Shown here piece after piece: positions 1 to 7,222 of a stretch of 11,386 bases of DNA (within the stretch, counting starts at the first letter, position 1; the number at the start of each line of letters is the position of its first letter). Source of the DNA: Acidobacteriota bacterium (GTDB lineage Bacteria > Acidobacteriota > Vicinamibacteria > Vicinamibacterales > UBA8438). The notes below the pieces were generated by a model. It did no database searches. It saw only the letters and a program-made list of their open reading frames with translations, and had not been told where the DNA came from. The stretch spans positions 38,107 through 49,492 of the forward strand of contig DQEK01000015.1 in assembly GCA_003533545.1 (NCBI GenBank), in the 5' to 3' direction. The position numbers and the translations under genes were made by a program.

Positions 1-525
1 TCACCGGTTTTACGAGGAAAGTGGGTGCTTGAGAATCTACTGGGCGCCCCGCCGCCTGAACCTCCACCAGACGTGCCAACCCTCGAGGAAGAGAACGCGG
101 ATGGAGAACCGTTGTCGATGCGACAGGCGATGGTACAACACCGCGAAAACCCGGCATGCGCAGTGTGTCATTCAGCCATGGACCCCATTGGGTTTGCACT
201 CGAAAATTTCGACGCGATTGGTTCCTGGCGCCTAAACAGCGAAGCCGGAACTCCTATCGACGCATCAGGCACACTCCCAGACGGCGCAGCATTCGAGGGA
301 CCAACCGGACTCCGTGATCTGCTGTTGAACCGAGCCGACGATTTCGTAGGAACGGTAACCGAAAAGCTGATGGGATATGCCCTGGGACGCGGGCTTGAGT
401 ATTACGACGCCCCAACAATCAGAAAAATCGTCCGTGAAGCGGCTAGCGAAGACTACCGCTGGTCAGCTATCATCCTTGGAATTACGAAAAGCACCGCGTT
501 TCAGATGCGGAGGTCAGACTCATGA
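1..525 (+). CDS. DUF1592-family c-type cytochrome-like protein, C-terminal part (DUF1588-DUF1585), 5' truncated
   Basis: The reading frame is open from base 1, so the gene begins upstream of the window and only its last 174 residues are visible. A GTG at 25 is internal to a conserved stretch (SPVLRGKWVLENLLG) and is not the start. The visible part holds the end of DUF1588, with a proline-rich PPPEPPP segment and a c-type haem motif CAVCH (visible residues 53-57) followed by MDPIGFALENFDAIG, then a DUF1585 region (about residues 95-170) with the typical LMGYALGRGLEYYD. Family members are large exported proteins (DUF1587/1592/1595/1588/1585, often called planctomycete-type cytochromes) of unknown substrate, normally encoded next to a DUF1552 gene, as here. 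The stop overlaps the next start in ATGA, indicating translational coupling. Family assignment is strong; biochemical role unknown. Confidence 0.92.
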   Translation, partial: SPVLRGKWVLENLLGAPPPEPPPDVPTLEEENADGEPLSMRQAMVQHRENPACAVCHSAMDPIGFALENFDAIGSWRLNSEAGTPIDASGTLPDGAAFEGPTGLRDLLLNRADDFVGTVTEKLMGYALGRGLEYYDAPTIRKIVREAASEDYRWSAIILGITKSTAFQMRRSDS

Positions 526-1856
526 TGATCACCAAGAAAGCCATTCATCGCCGTACTGTATTGCGGGGCATCGGAGCGGGACTCGCGCTTCCGTTACTGG
601 ATGGCATGGTTCCGGCGTTCGCCGCCATCCGCAACAGCCCAGCCAACCCAGTACGTCGCTTTGGCGTCGTCTACGTGCCGAACGGCATGGCAATGAAACA
701 CTGGACTCCGGAGGGCGAAGGTCAGGCCTTTGAGGTCACCCGGTTGCTGAATCCAATCTCAGACTACCGAGACCAAATGACGCTGTTGACCGGGTTGAAC
801 GGTGTACCCAGCAACGCCGGTGTACACGCCAGCGCCGCTACGCGGTTTCTGACCGGTGTCACCCCAGCCAGAACAGAGTCCAACTTGCGAGCCGGTATCT
901 CCGTTGACCAGTTAATCGCCAAGGAATTCGCACAGCACACCCAGCTTGGGTCACTTGAATTGGCCCTAGACAGCCGCGACGTTTCAGGCTCGTGTGACGT
1001 CGGGTTTAGCTGTACCTACACGAACACGATCTCATGGCGGAACGAGACTACTCCGCTTCTTGGAGAGAACAATCCTCGCGCCGTGTTTGAGCGATTGTTC
1101 GGCGACAGCGGGTCGACCGATCCCGCGGCGCGACTGGCACGGATTCACAAAGACCAGAGCATTCTCGACTCAGTAACCGACAAGATCGACGCGCTGCAGC
1201 GAGGACTTGGCCCAAATGACCGACTTAGGGTCAACGAATATCTGGACGCGGTCCGTGACATCGAACGCCGCATACAAAAGGCCGAGGAACAGAGTGACCG
1301 CGAGCTACCAGAAGTCGATCAACCAGCTGGCATCCCGGCGACTTACGAGGAACACGCCAAGCTGATGTTCGACCTACTGCTGCTGGCGTACCAGACGGAC
1401 CTGACACGCGTGAGCACCTGTATGATGGCTCGTGAGATCAGCGGGAGAACCTACCCTGAGATCGGAGTCCCGGATTCGCACCACCCGACCTCGCACCACC
1501 GTGACGACCCGACGCTCTACGAGAAGGTCGCAAAAATCAACGAGTTCCATCTAACCTTGTTTTCGCACTTCCTCGAAAAAGCGCGGGCGACCCAGGACGG
1601 CGACGGTTCATTGCTCGACAACATGGTGATGATCTACGGTGCTGGGATGTCGGACAGTAACCGCCACGACAACAAAGGATTGCCCTTGGCGCTCCTGGGC
1701 GGTGGTTCTGGACAACTCAAACCTGCGGGACACGTCCGCTACGCCGAACGCACGCCCATCACGAACCTCCACTTGACCATCCTCGATAAGATGGGGATCC
1801 CCGTGGAGAAGATGAGCGACAGCACCGGCAAACTCGATCTGCTCAGCGTCGGCTAG
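522..1856 (+). CDS. DUF1552 domain-containing protein, Tat-exported
   Basis: This 444-residue protein is of normal family length. The N-terminus has a twin-arginine signal: R10-R11-T-V-L followed by a hydrophobic segment GIGAGLALPLLDGMV and a likely cleavage near AFA/A at residue 35. That predicts a folded, possibly metal-containing protein moved to the periplasm. Family hallmarks are YVPNGMAMKHWTPEGEG (51-67), a His-rich segment DSHHPTSHH (318-326), and YGAGMSDSNRHD (372-383) followed by GLPLALLGGG. DUF1552 is related to DUF1501 and the alkaline-phosphatase/sulfatase-like fold, but no reaction has been established to my knowledge. GGAGG at 509-513 lies 8 nt before the ATG at 522, favouring that start over the ATG at 525. 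The gene overlaps the DUF1585 cytochrome gene by 4 nt (ATGA), so the two products are probably made together and may form an exported complex (inference). Confidence 0.93.
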   Translation: MMITKKAIHRRTVLRGIGAGLALPLLDGMVPAFAAIRNSPANPVRRFGVVYVPNGMAMKHWTPEGEGQAFEVTRLLNPISDYRDQMTLLTGLNGVPSNAGVHASAATRFLTGVTPARTESNLRAGISVDQLIAKEFAQHTQLGSLELALDSRDVSGSCDVGFSCTYTNTISWRNETTPLLGENNPRAVFERLFGDSGSTDPAARLARIHKDQSILDSVTDKIDALQRGLGPNDRLRVNEYLDAVRDIERRIQKAEEQSDRELPEVDQPAGIPATYEEHAKLMFDLLLLAYQTDLTRVSTCMMAREISGRTYPEIGVPDSHHPTSHHRDDPTLYEKVAKINEFHLTLFSHFLEKARATQDGDGSLLDNMVMIYGAGMSDSNRHDNKGLPLALLGGGSGQLKPAGHVRYAERTPITNLHLTILDKMGIPVEKMSDSTGKLDLLSVG

Positions 1857-1871
1857 AGCACTGAGAAACTC

Positions 1872-1891
1872 GGCGGGGTGGTTAACCCGCC
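1872..1891 (+). other. GC-rich hairpin after the DUF1552 gene
   Basis: GGCGGG (1872-1877) and CCCGCC (1886-1891) form a perfect 6-bp stem around an 8-nt loop. No T-run follows, so it is unlikely to terminate by itself. It sits 13 nt before the strong terminator hairpin and could stabilise the 3' end of the upstream mRNA or act together with it. Confidence 0.55.
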
Positions 1892-1904
1892 ATTAAGCCC
1901 ACGG

Positions 1905-1933
1905 AGGCCCGGCATTCGTGCCGGGCCTTTTTT
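1905..1933 (+). terminator. Intrinsic terminator with TTCG tetraloop
   Basis: A perfect 10-bp stem, AGGCCCGGCA (1905-1914) with TGCCGGGCCT (1919-1928), closes a TTCG tetraloop and runs directly into six T residues (1928-1933). This is a textbook Rho-independent terminator for the DUF1588/DUF1552 operon. Unusually, the next same-strand ATG is at 1956, only 22 nt beyond the T-run, which leaves no room for a conventional promoter between them. Confidence 0.9.
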
Positions 1934-1945
1934 GAGAGAAGGACT

Positions 1946-1950
1946 GGAGA
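1946..1950 (+). promoter_or_regulatory. Ribosome binding site fixing the start at 1956
   Basis: GGAGA lies 5 nt before the ATG at 1956, and a second purine block AAGGA is at 1939-1943. Together with the lipoprotein signal that begins at this ATG, this selects 1956 over the longer in-frame GTG at 1878, which falls inside the hairpin at 1872-1891. Confidence 0.75.
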
Positions 1951-1955
1951 TAGAA

Positions 1956-4076
1956 ATGGGCTATCGACTGCGCGAGGTACTCCTGTCGGCGTTCGCGGCT
2001 GGATTGCTCGCCGTGGTGGCGAGTTGTGCCGGCGGGAACGGTTCCGGAGCGGGCACAGATGGCGCCGGTGATACGGCGAACGGCATTGCTCTTGATGCCG
2101 ACGACATCGGTGGTGTCGTGACGAGCACCGACGGCCCGGAAGCCGGTGTCTGGGTCGTCGCCGAGACGACGGACCTCCCAACCCGATTCATCCGGATCGT
2201 CGCTACTGACGACAGTGGTCGCTACGTGATACCCGACCTGCCGGACGCGACCTACGAGGTCTTCGTGCGCGGCTATGGCCTAGTTGACTCGGCGCGCGTA
2301 GCGGCGTCCCCGGGCGAGCACCTTGACCTGGAGGGCGTGGTTGCACCGGACGCACGAGCGGCAGCACAGGTCTACCCGGCAGCCTGGTGGCTCTCGATGA
2401 TGGAACTTCCGGAGGGCGAACTCTCGCAGCAACAAATCGGCAGTGCGGTAACCGGCTGCATGAATTGCCACCAAGTCGGAAACCGGGCGACTCGTGAAAT
2501 TCCTGGGAATATCCTCAGTGAAGCCGATTCTCACCTTGAAGCGTGGGACAGACGTGTAACGATGGGTCCAATGGGAGCCAGTATGGCTGGCATGTACGGT
2601 CGACTGGGTGACCAACGACGTATGTTCGCCGACTGGACTGACCGCATCGCCGCTGGCGAAACACCTACTCAGACACCGCCTCGTCCCACCGGCATCGAAC
2701 GCAACGTTGTCGTGACACTGTGGGACTGGGGCACCGAGACGGACGGCAGAACCGACAGCGCTGCGTCTGACGTTCGCGACGCCACCGTGAACGCGAACGG
2801 ACTCGTGTACGGCGTAGTGCAACCGAGCGACATCCTCGCTGTGCTCGACCCGGTAGAGCACCGAGCGACCACCATCACGATCCCCTCAAACGCTCCACCC
2901 ATTCTCACCGACACACCGACTTCGCCCTATTACGGCGATGAACCTATCTGGGCACGGCAGTCCGATCCGCGGAGTGTGGCAATGGATGGCGAGGGACGGG
3001 TCTGGCTGACAGGCCGCGTGCGTGGCCCAGAACAGCCCAGCTTCTGTACCGCCAGTACTAACGCCTTCGCCGATTACTTTCCGATAGAACGCGGCACCCG
3101 CCAAGCGTTCATGTACGACCCGCAGAGCGAACAATTCAGTGAAATCAATACATGCTTCTCGGCCGATCACAATCAACTCGGCGAGGACGAACGGTTCTAT
3201 TACGGTTTCCGAGATGGCGTGGGCTGGATTGACACCGAGGTTTGGGATGAGACCGAGGACGCTGAGGCCGCGCAGGGCTGGTGCCCGACGGTCTTGGATA
3301 CCAACGGCGACGGCGTAATCTCGCCGGGGTGGACCGAACCAAACGAACCAGTCGATCCCACGCGCGACCATCGTATCGCCTACGGTTGCTACTCGCCCGC
3401 GTACAACAAAGCTGACGGCAGCGTTTGGTGCTCCGACAACGGTCCCGACGACAACACGCTGATGCGTCTGGAACTCGGTGACAGCGCACCGGAATCGTGC
3501 ATAGCAGAGGTGTACATGCCGCCACCGAGCATTCAAAACCCACCGCCATACGGCAGCGGTGGCCTGCACATCACAGGCGACGGACTAGTTTGGCAGGACT
3601 GGCGAGGAAGCGGACATTTCGCGACATTCGACCGGAGCGTGTGCACGGTGACGAACGGTCCTGAAGCAACCGGGCAGAGCTGTCCCGAAGGGTGGACGTT
3701 TCACCGAATGGACAAACCAACGTTCTCGAACGCCGAGATGCCAATCAACTCTGATGAAAGTTATCTGACTCAAATCGACCACTACGACGTTCTCGGCCTT
3801 GGTCCAGAGACCCCAGTGTATGGGGTGGTCAACACCGACTCGCTTGAAGTATTCGTCCCCAGCACCGAGCAATTCGTCACGCTACGGGTCCCCTACCCGA
3901 TGGGATTCTTCTCGCGTTCCTCGAATGGCCGTGTTGACGACCCAACGACGGGATGGAAGGGCAAAGGGCTCTGGTCAAGCTACTCGAACTATGCCGCGTG
4001 GCACCTTGAAGGCGGAGCCGGCACGCACCAGAAGAACGTGAAGTTCCAGATTCGACCTGACCCACTTGCGAAATAG
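1956..4076 (+). CDS. Exported lipoprotein: carboxypeptidase-regulatory-like domain, monohaem c site and beta-propeller
   Basis: The 706-residue product starts with a lipoprotein signal, a hydrophobic stretch ending in the lipobox V-A-S-C24. Residues about 50-130 form a carboxypeptidase-regulatory-like beta-sandwich (IGGVVTSTDGPEAGVWV, DDSGRYVIPDLPDATYEV). Next comes one c-type haem motif, C168-M-N-C171-H172, followed by a Met-rich segment (M203, M206, M210, M213) that could give the sixth haem ligand. From about residue 250 the chain resembles a Vgb/streptogramin-lyase-like beta-propeller with repeated strands such as MDGEGRVWLTGR and a Ca-binding EF-hand/dockerin-like loop D448-T-N-G-D-G-V-I-S. 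The start at 1956 is chosen for its Shine-Dalgarno and signal peptide. Homologous multi-domain proteins are known only as predicted genes; substrate and partner are unknown. It probably sits on the outer surface or periplasmic face and exchanges electrons with other periplasmic carriers (inference). It may depend on readthrough of the terminator at 1905-1933. Confidence 0.88.
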   Translation: MGYRLREVLLSAFAAGLLAVVASCAGGNGSGAGTDGAGDTANGIALDADDIGGVVTSTDGPEAGVWVVAETTDLPTRFIRIVATDDSGRYVIPDLPDATYEVFVRGYGLVDSARVAASPGEHLDLEGVVAPDARAAAQVYPAAWWLSMMELPEGELSQQQIGSAVTGCMNCHQVGNRATREIPGNILSEADSHLEAWDRRVTMGPMGASMAGMYGRLGDQRRMFADWTDRIAAGETPTQTPPRPTGIERNVVVTLWDWGTETDGRTDSAASDVRDATVNANGLVYGVVQPSDILAVLDPVEHRATTITIPSNAPPILTDTPTSPYYGDEPIWARQSDPRSVAMDGEGRVWLTGRVRGPEQPSFCTASTNAFADYFPIERGTRQAFMYDPQSEQFSEINTCFSADHNQLGEDERFYYGFRDGVGWIDTEVWDETEDAEAAQGWCPTVLDTNGDGVISPGWTEPNEPVDPTRDHRIAYGCYSPAYNKADGSVWCSDNGPDDNTLMRLELGDSAPESCIAEVYMPPPSIQNPPPYGSGGLHITGDGLVWQDWRGSGHFATFDRSVCTVTNGPEATGQSCPEGWTFHRMDKPTFSNAEMPINSDESYLTQIDHYDVLGLGPETPVYGVVNTDSLEVFVPSTEQFVTLRVPYPMGFFSRSSNGRVDDPTTGWKGKGLWSSYSNYAAWHLEGGAGTHQKNVKFQIRPDPLAK

Positions 4077-4100
4077 ACCGAAACGCACTCGGCGCTACGG

Positions 4101-4136
4101 ACCGGCTTCGTGCACCGACGACACACGACGACCGGT
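4101..4136. other. Imperfect hairpin between convergent genes
   Basis: The 80-nt gap between the convergent stops contains ACCGG (4101-4105) pairing with CCGGT (4132-4136) and, inside it, TCGTG (4108-4112) pairing with CACGA (4124-4128), with an 11-nt loop and a small internal loop. There is no T-run on either strand. It could serve as a weak two-way terminator or block for converging transcription; no better terminator is visible here. Confidence 0.3.
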
Positions 4137-4156
4137 TGGCCCACGCAGATGTTCTG

Positions 4157-5887
4157 TCACGGTTGAAGTGCGAACACCCAGATGACCCCACCTTGCGGGA
4201 CCTGGATGTTTCGGTCCAGGTGCTGGTTCACCGCGCGCTGCATACCTTGCGCGTCCACGCCCCAGCCCGACTGCACGGCAATGTACTGGACCCCATCAAT
4301 AGCGAAGGACGATGGCACACCGATCACGCCAGAGTTCGTGCGCTGTTCCCACAACACATCGCCCGTGCGTGCATCGAAGGCCCTGAAATAACGATCGTGC
4401 GTGCCCCCGGCAAAGACCAGGCCGCCCCCAGTAGTCAGAATCGGCCCCCAATTCTGAGACTCGGGAAACTCGTGGGTCCAAACCTGCTCTCCAGTGGAGA
4501 GGTCCCAAGCCTGCAGTTCACCTAGATGATCGGCACCGTCAGCCACAAAGACCTGAGACGTAGCACCCGTGTAACCGGCACCGGGCCGATATTCCACCTC
4601 CCGCCCAACTATCGTGGAACAGAGATTCTCGTTGGCTGGAATGTAGAGGTAGCCGGTCTGCGGGCTATACGCTGCCGGTGGCCAGTCCTTACCACCCCAC
4701 AGCGAGGGACAGAAGGTGGCTGGCTTGTTCGTGCCCGGTTTCCGTTCCTGGTTGTACTCGGGACGTCCAGTGACGGGATCAATTGAAGCAAAGACGTTTT
4801 GGTCAACGTAGGGGTTCGCATCAACGAAATTAATGGCATCCGCTTCGCGTTCGAGCAACCACAAGTAGCCATTCCGCGCCGGATGTACCAACGATTTGAT
4901 GGTGCGGCCGCCTCGAGACACGTCGATCAACAGCGGCGCCGAAACCTCATCCCAGTCCCACGAACCATTGTGATGATATTGGTGGTACGCCTTGAGTTCT
5001 CCGGTGTCGGCGTCGAACGCCACGACAGAATTCGTGTACAAGTTGTCACCGGGTCGCTGGTCCCCAATCCACGGACCGGGGTTCCCTGTGCCCCAGTAGG
5101 TCAAATTCAACTCGGGGTCAAAGGACCCGGTAATCCAGATTGACGCTCCGCCAGTGCGCCAAGTGTCTCCTGGCCACGTCTCATTTCCAGGCTCGCCGGG
5201 GCCAGGCACAGTGTGCGATCGCCAGACCTCCTCGCCACTATTGGCGTCGTAAGCTGCAACGAATCCACGGATGCCGCGCTCGCCTCCAGAGGCGCCGACC
5301 AGCACCTTGCCGTTAGCGATCAGCGGCGCCATGGTCATGTAATAACCCGTTCGGTAGTCCGCCACCGACGCCTCCCACTCGACTTCACCCGTTCCCGCGT
5401 CGAGCGCCACCACGAAGGCGTCGTGCGTGGTGAAGTAGACCCTGTCGCCGTAGAGACCAACACCACGGTTCGTCCAGTGGGCACGGAGCGCGTCATCAGG
5501 CAGCTGACGCCGATGCCGCCAGAGCAGGTCACCGCTTCGGGCATCGACGGCAAGAACTTGGTCTTCTGGCGTCGTTACAAACATGACGCCATCGTTCACG
5601 ATCGGTGGGGACTGGTGCCCAGAAATGACCCCCGTCGACAGGGACCAAACCGGGACCAATCTGGACACGTTGTCCGTCGTGATCTGATCCAACGGGCTGT
5701 AACCCCAGCTGTCATACGTGCCCCGGTACATCAACCAGTCGTCCGGGTTGGGAGACCGCAGCCGTTCATCTGTCACCGGGGTGTAATCTACGGCCGCCTG
5801 CTGAGCAAAGCAGGTCCAGACCATCAGCAACATCGCCGACCCGACGCTTACCCCAGCTACGATTCGTCGAACCCATCCTTCTACCAT
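4157..5887 (-). CDS. Periplasmic PQQ-dependent alcohol dehydrogenase (methanol/ethanol family, lanthanide-type signature)
   Basis: This 576-residue quinoprotein has a Sec signal (residues 1-28, ending CFA/QQ) and an eight-bladed PQQ propeller. Active-site positions follow the MxaF/XoxF pattern: metal ligands E203 in GASGGERGIRG and N269 in GTGNPGPW, and catalytic D311 in W-D-W-D. The residue two after the catalytic Asp is D313. In characterised enzymes Asp here marks lanthanide-dependent XoxF/PedH types, whereas Ala or Ser marks the calcium types. The adjacent-cysteine pair found near the PQQ in most relatives is absent (LPDDALRAHWTNRGVGLYG). C393 and C423 match a second conserved cysteine pair. 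No haem-c motif is present, so electrons must go to a separate cytochrome. It would oxidise a primary alcohol or related substrate in the periplasm; substrate is not predictable. It lies 42 nt after the aminotransferase gene on the same strand, with its own GGGGAG ribosome binding site. Confidence 0.93.
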   Translation of the reverse strand: MVEGWVRRIVAGVSVGSAMLLMVWTCFAQQAAVDYTPVTDERLRSPNPDDWLMYRGTYDSWGYSPLDQITTDNVSRLVPVWSLSTGVISGHQSPPIVNDGVMFVTTPEDQVLAVDARSGDLLWRHRRQLPDDALRAHWTNRGVGLYGDRVYFTTHDAFVVALDAGTGEVEWEASVADYRTGYYMTMAPLIANGKVLVGASGGERGIRGFVAAYDANSGEEVWRSHTVPGPGEPGNETWPGDTWRTGGASIWITGSFDPELNLTYWGTGNPGPWIGDQRPGDNLYTNSVVAFDADTGELKAYHQYHHNGSWDWDEVSAPLLIDVSRGGRTIKSLVHPARNGYLWLLEREADAINFVDANPYVDQNVFASIDPVTGRPEYNQERKPGTNKPATFCPSLWGGKDWPPAAYSPQTGYLYIPANENLCSTIVGREVEYRPGAGYTGATSQVFVADGADHLGELQAWDLSTGEQVWTHEFPESQNWGPILTTGGGLVFAGGTHDRYFRAFDARTGDVLWEQRTNSGVIGVPSSFAIDGVQYIAVQSGWGVDAQGMQRAVNQHLDRNIQVPQGGVIWVFALQP

Positions 5888-5892
5888 TTCTT

Positions 5893-5898
5893 CTCCCC
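5893..5898 (-). promoter_or_regulatory. Ribosome binding site of the PQQ dehydrogenase gene
   Basis: On the minus strand GGGGAG is followed by 5 nt (AAGAA) and then the ATG at 5887-5885. It supports that start and the complete signal peptide. It lies in the 42-nt gap after the aminotransferase stop, which fits a co-transcribed downstream gene. Confidence 0.7.
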
Positions 5899-5929
5899 TG
5901 CCTTACGGCCGCAGCGAACAGTGTCCCAC

Positions 5930-7096
5930 CTATGCCCTCGCCAACTCCGCCATCGCAGCCGTCACACCGTGAACTCGATGCGGCACTCCCGCGAGCTTCA
6001 GTCCCATTTCCACTCCAGCCAGTGTGCCAACCAAACTGAGGTCATTGAAGTCGCCTAAGTGGCCAATGCGAAACACCTTCCCCGCCAGCTTGGCCAGCCC
6101 AACCCCGAGTGACAGGTCAAATCGCTCCAGCACGATCTCGCGAAGCCGGTCCGCATCATGGCCATCCGGCATCACCACCGCCGTAATCGAAGCACTGTAT
6201 TCCTCCGGATTCGCACAGAAAACTTCTAGTCCCCAGGCCTCCGCCGCGCACCGCGTGGCCGCCGCGTGGCGCTCATGCCTGGCAAAAACGTTGTCTAGAC
6301 CCTCTTCGCGCAACATCGCGAGCGCCTCCTGCAGGCCGTAGAGCAGGTTCGTGGCAGGCGTGTAGGGAAAGAATCCATTTTCATTGGCAGACAAGACAGC
6401 GCCCCAGTCCCAAAACGACCTCGGCAAAGTAGCGTGGGCGTGGGCGCTAAGCGCCTTTTCACTGACAGCATTGAAACTTAGGCCCGGCGGCAACATCAAC
6501 CCCTTTTGGGACGCTCCAACGGTGACATCCACCCCCCACTCATCGTGTCGGAAGTCGATAGAACCAAGCGACGAAATCGTGTCGACCACAAACAGCGCAG
6601 GATGTCTGGCCCGGTCAATGGCCTGGCGTACAAGGGGAACACGGCTCGTAACTCCAGTCGACGTCTCGTTGTGCACTACGCATACCGCTTTGATCGCATG
6701 AGCGCGGTCGGCGGCAAGCGTCGACTCAACGGCCTGCGGGTCAACACCACGCCGCCAATCTCCGGGGATCCAATCGACCTGGAGGCCGAGTTTCTCGGCA
6801 ATTTCTTTCCAAAGCGTCGCGAAGTGCCCAGTTTCGCCCATCAGCACCCGGTCCCCAGGGGACAGGCAATTCACTAGAGAAGCCTCCCAGGCGCCGGACC
6901 CGGAAGCCGGAAAGATCACAACGGGTCGCTTCGTCCGGAACACGTCACGAACGGCCACCAAGAGCTCTTCCCCGAGAGCTTGAAACTCAGGGCCTCGATG
7001 GTCGATGGTTGGTTTCGACATCGCCCGGAGTACTCGCTCAGGCACGTTCGTGGGCCCGGGAATCTGCAGGAAATGACGTCCGGCACGATAGGACAT
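5930..7096 (-). CDS. Class V aminotransferase, serine-glyoxylate / alanine-glyoxylate type
   Basis: The 388-residue, full-length, cytosolic PLP enzyme opens with the family signature FLQIPGPTNVPERVL and DHRGPEF (32-38). The cofactor phosphate/ring region is ASGSGAWE (64-71), the PLP-pyridine Asp is D172 in VVDTISS, and the Schiff-base Lys is K198 in GASQKGLMLPPG. R343 in FRIGHLGD fits the substrate-carboxylate Arg. The S-G-A-W-E motif and the GTLAGVEMGLKLAG ending resemble methylotroph serine-glyoxylate aminotransferase (sgaA), which turns glyoxylate plus serine into glycine plus hydroxypyruvate. Alanine-glyoxylate or purine-catabolism relatives cannot be excluded, so no symbol is given. It is first in a minus-strand pair with the PQQ dehydrogenase and divergent from the FAD/Fe-S dehydrogenase gene. 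Only weak Shine-Dalgarno matches (GAG) precede the ATG. Confidence 0.92.
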   Translation of the reverse strand: MSYRAGRHFLQIPGPTNVPERVLRAMSKPTIDHRGPEFQALGEELLVAVRDVFRTKRPVVIFPASGSGAWEASLVNCLSPGDRVLMGETGHFATLWKEIAEKLGLQVDWIPGDWRRGVDPQAVESTLAADRAHAIKAVCVVHNETSTGVTSRVPLVRQAIDRARHPALFVVDTISSLGSIDFRHDEWGVDVTVGASQKGLMLPPGLSFNAVSEKALSAHAHATLPRSFWDWGAVLSANENGFFPYTPATNLLYGLQEALAMLREEGLDNVFARHERHAAATRCAAEAWGLEVFCANPEEYSASITAVVMPDGHDADRLREIVLERFDLSLGVGLAKLAGKVFRIGHLGDFNDLSLVGTLAGVEMGLKLAGVPHRVHGVTAAMAELARA

Positions 7097-7210
7097 GGGC
7101 TCGGTCTACTCTCGGGCCTCAGCTGCGCGGACAACCGCCAGTAGCGATCGACGTATCAACACCAATGACTCCGCTTCTGTTGTCCCCTCTCCGGCGCGTA
7201 CCCTATCACT

Positions 7211-7216
7211 TATACT
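7211..7216 (+). promoter_or_regulatory. -10 element TATACT placed for leaderless transcription
   Basis: TATACT lies in the 126-nt divergent intergenic region. Counting its last base as -7 puts +1 at 7223, exactly the G of the GTG start of the FAD/Fe-S gene, and there is no Shine-Dalgarno between them (only C residues). No good -35 is present at 16-18 nt; TTGTCC at 7180-7185 is too far. The opposite strand reads TATAAG across 7214-7209, so the element could fire both ways. Confidence 0.5.
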
Positions 7217-7222
7217 CCCCCC

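Noticed and set aside
1878..1955. Longer N-terminus for the lipoprotein from a GTG at 1878
   Set aside because: It would begin in one hairpin and read through the intrinsic terminator, and would bury the lipoprotein signal 26 residues inside. The ATG at 1956 has a good Shine-Dalgarno.
2280..3569. Long minus-strand open frames (193 and 227 codons) opposite the lipoprotein gene
   Set aside because: They are antisense to a gene with clear lipobox, haem and propeller motifs, have no ribosome binding site or domain, and overlap other shadow frames.
4136..5143. Plus-strand frames of 86-129 codons between 4136 and 5143
   Set aside because: All are antisense to the PQQ dehydrogenase coding region, with no domain or initiation signal.
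4157..5887. Quinohaemoprotein (PQQ plus haem c) possibility
   Set aside because: The protein ends after the propeller and contains no CxxCH motif.
5213..6058. 281-codon open frame on the plus strand
   Set aside because: It lies antisense to the PQQ dehydrogenase start and aminotransferase end, both strongly supported by motifs. Its product is Arg/His/Val-rich with no recognisable domain, as expected of an antisense shadow in GC-rich DNA.
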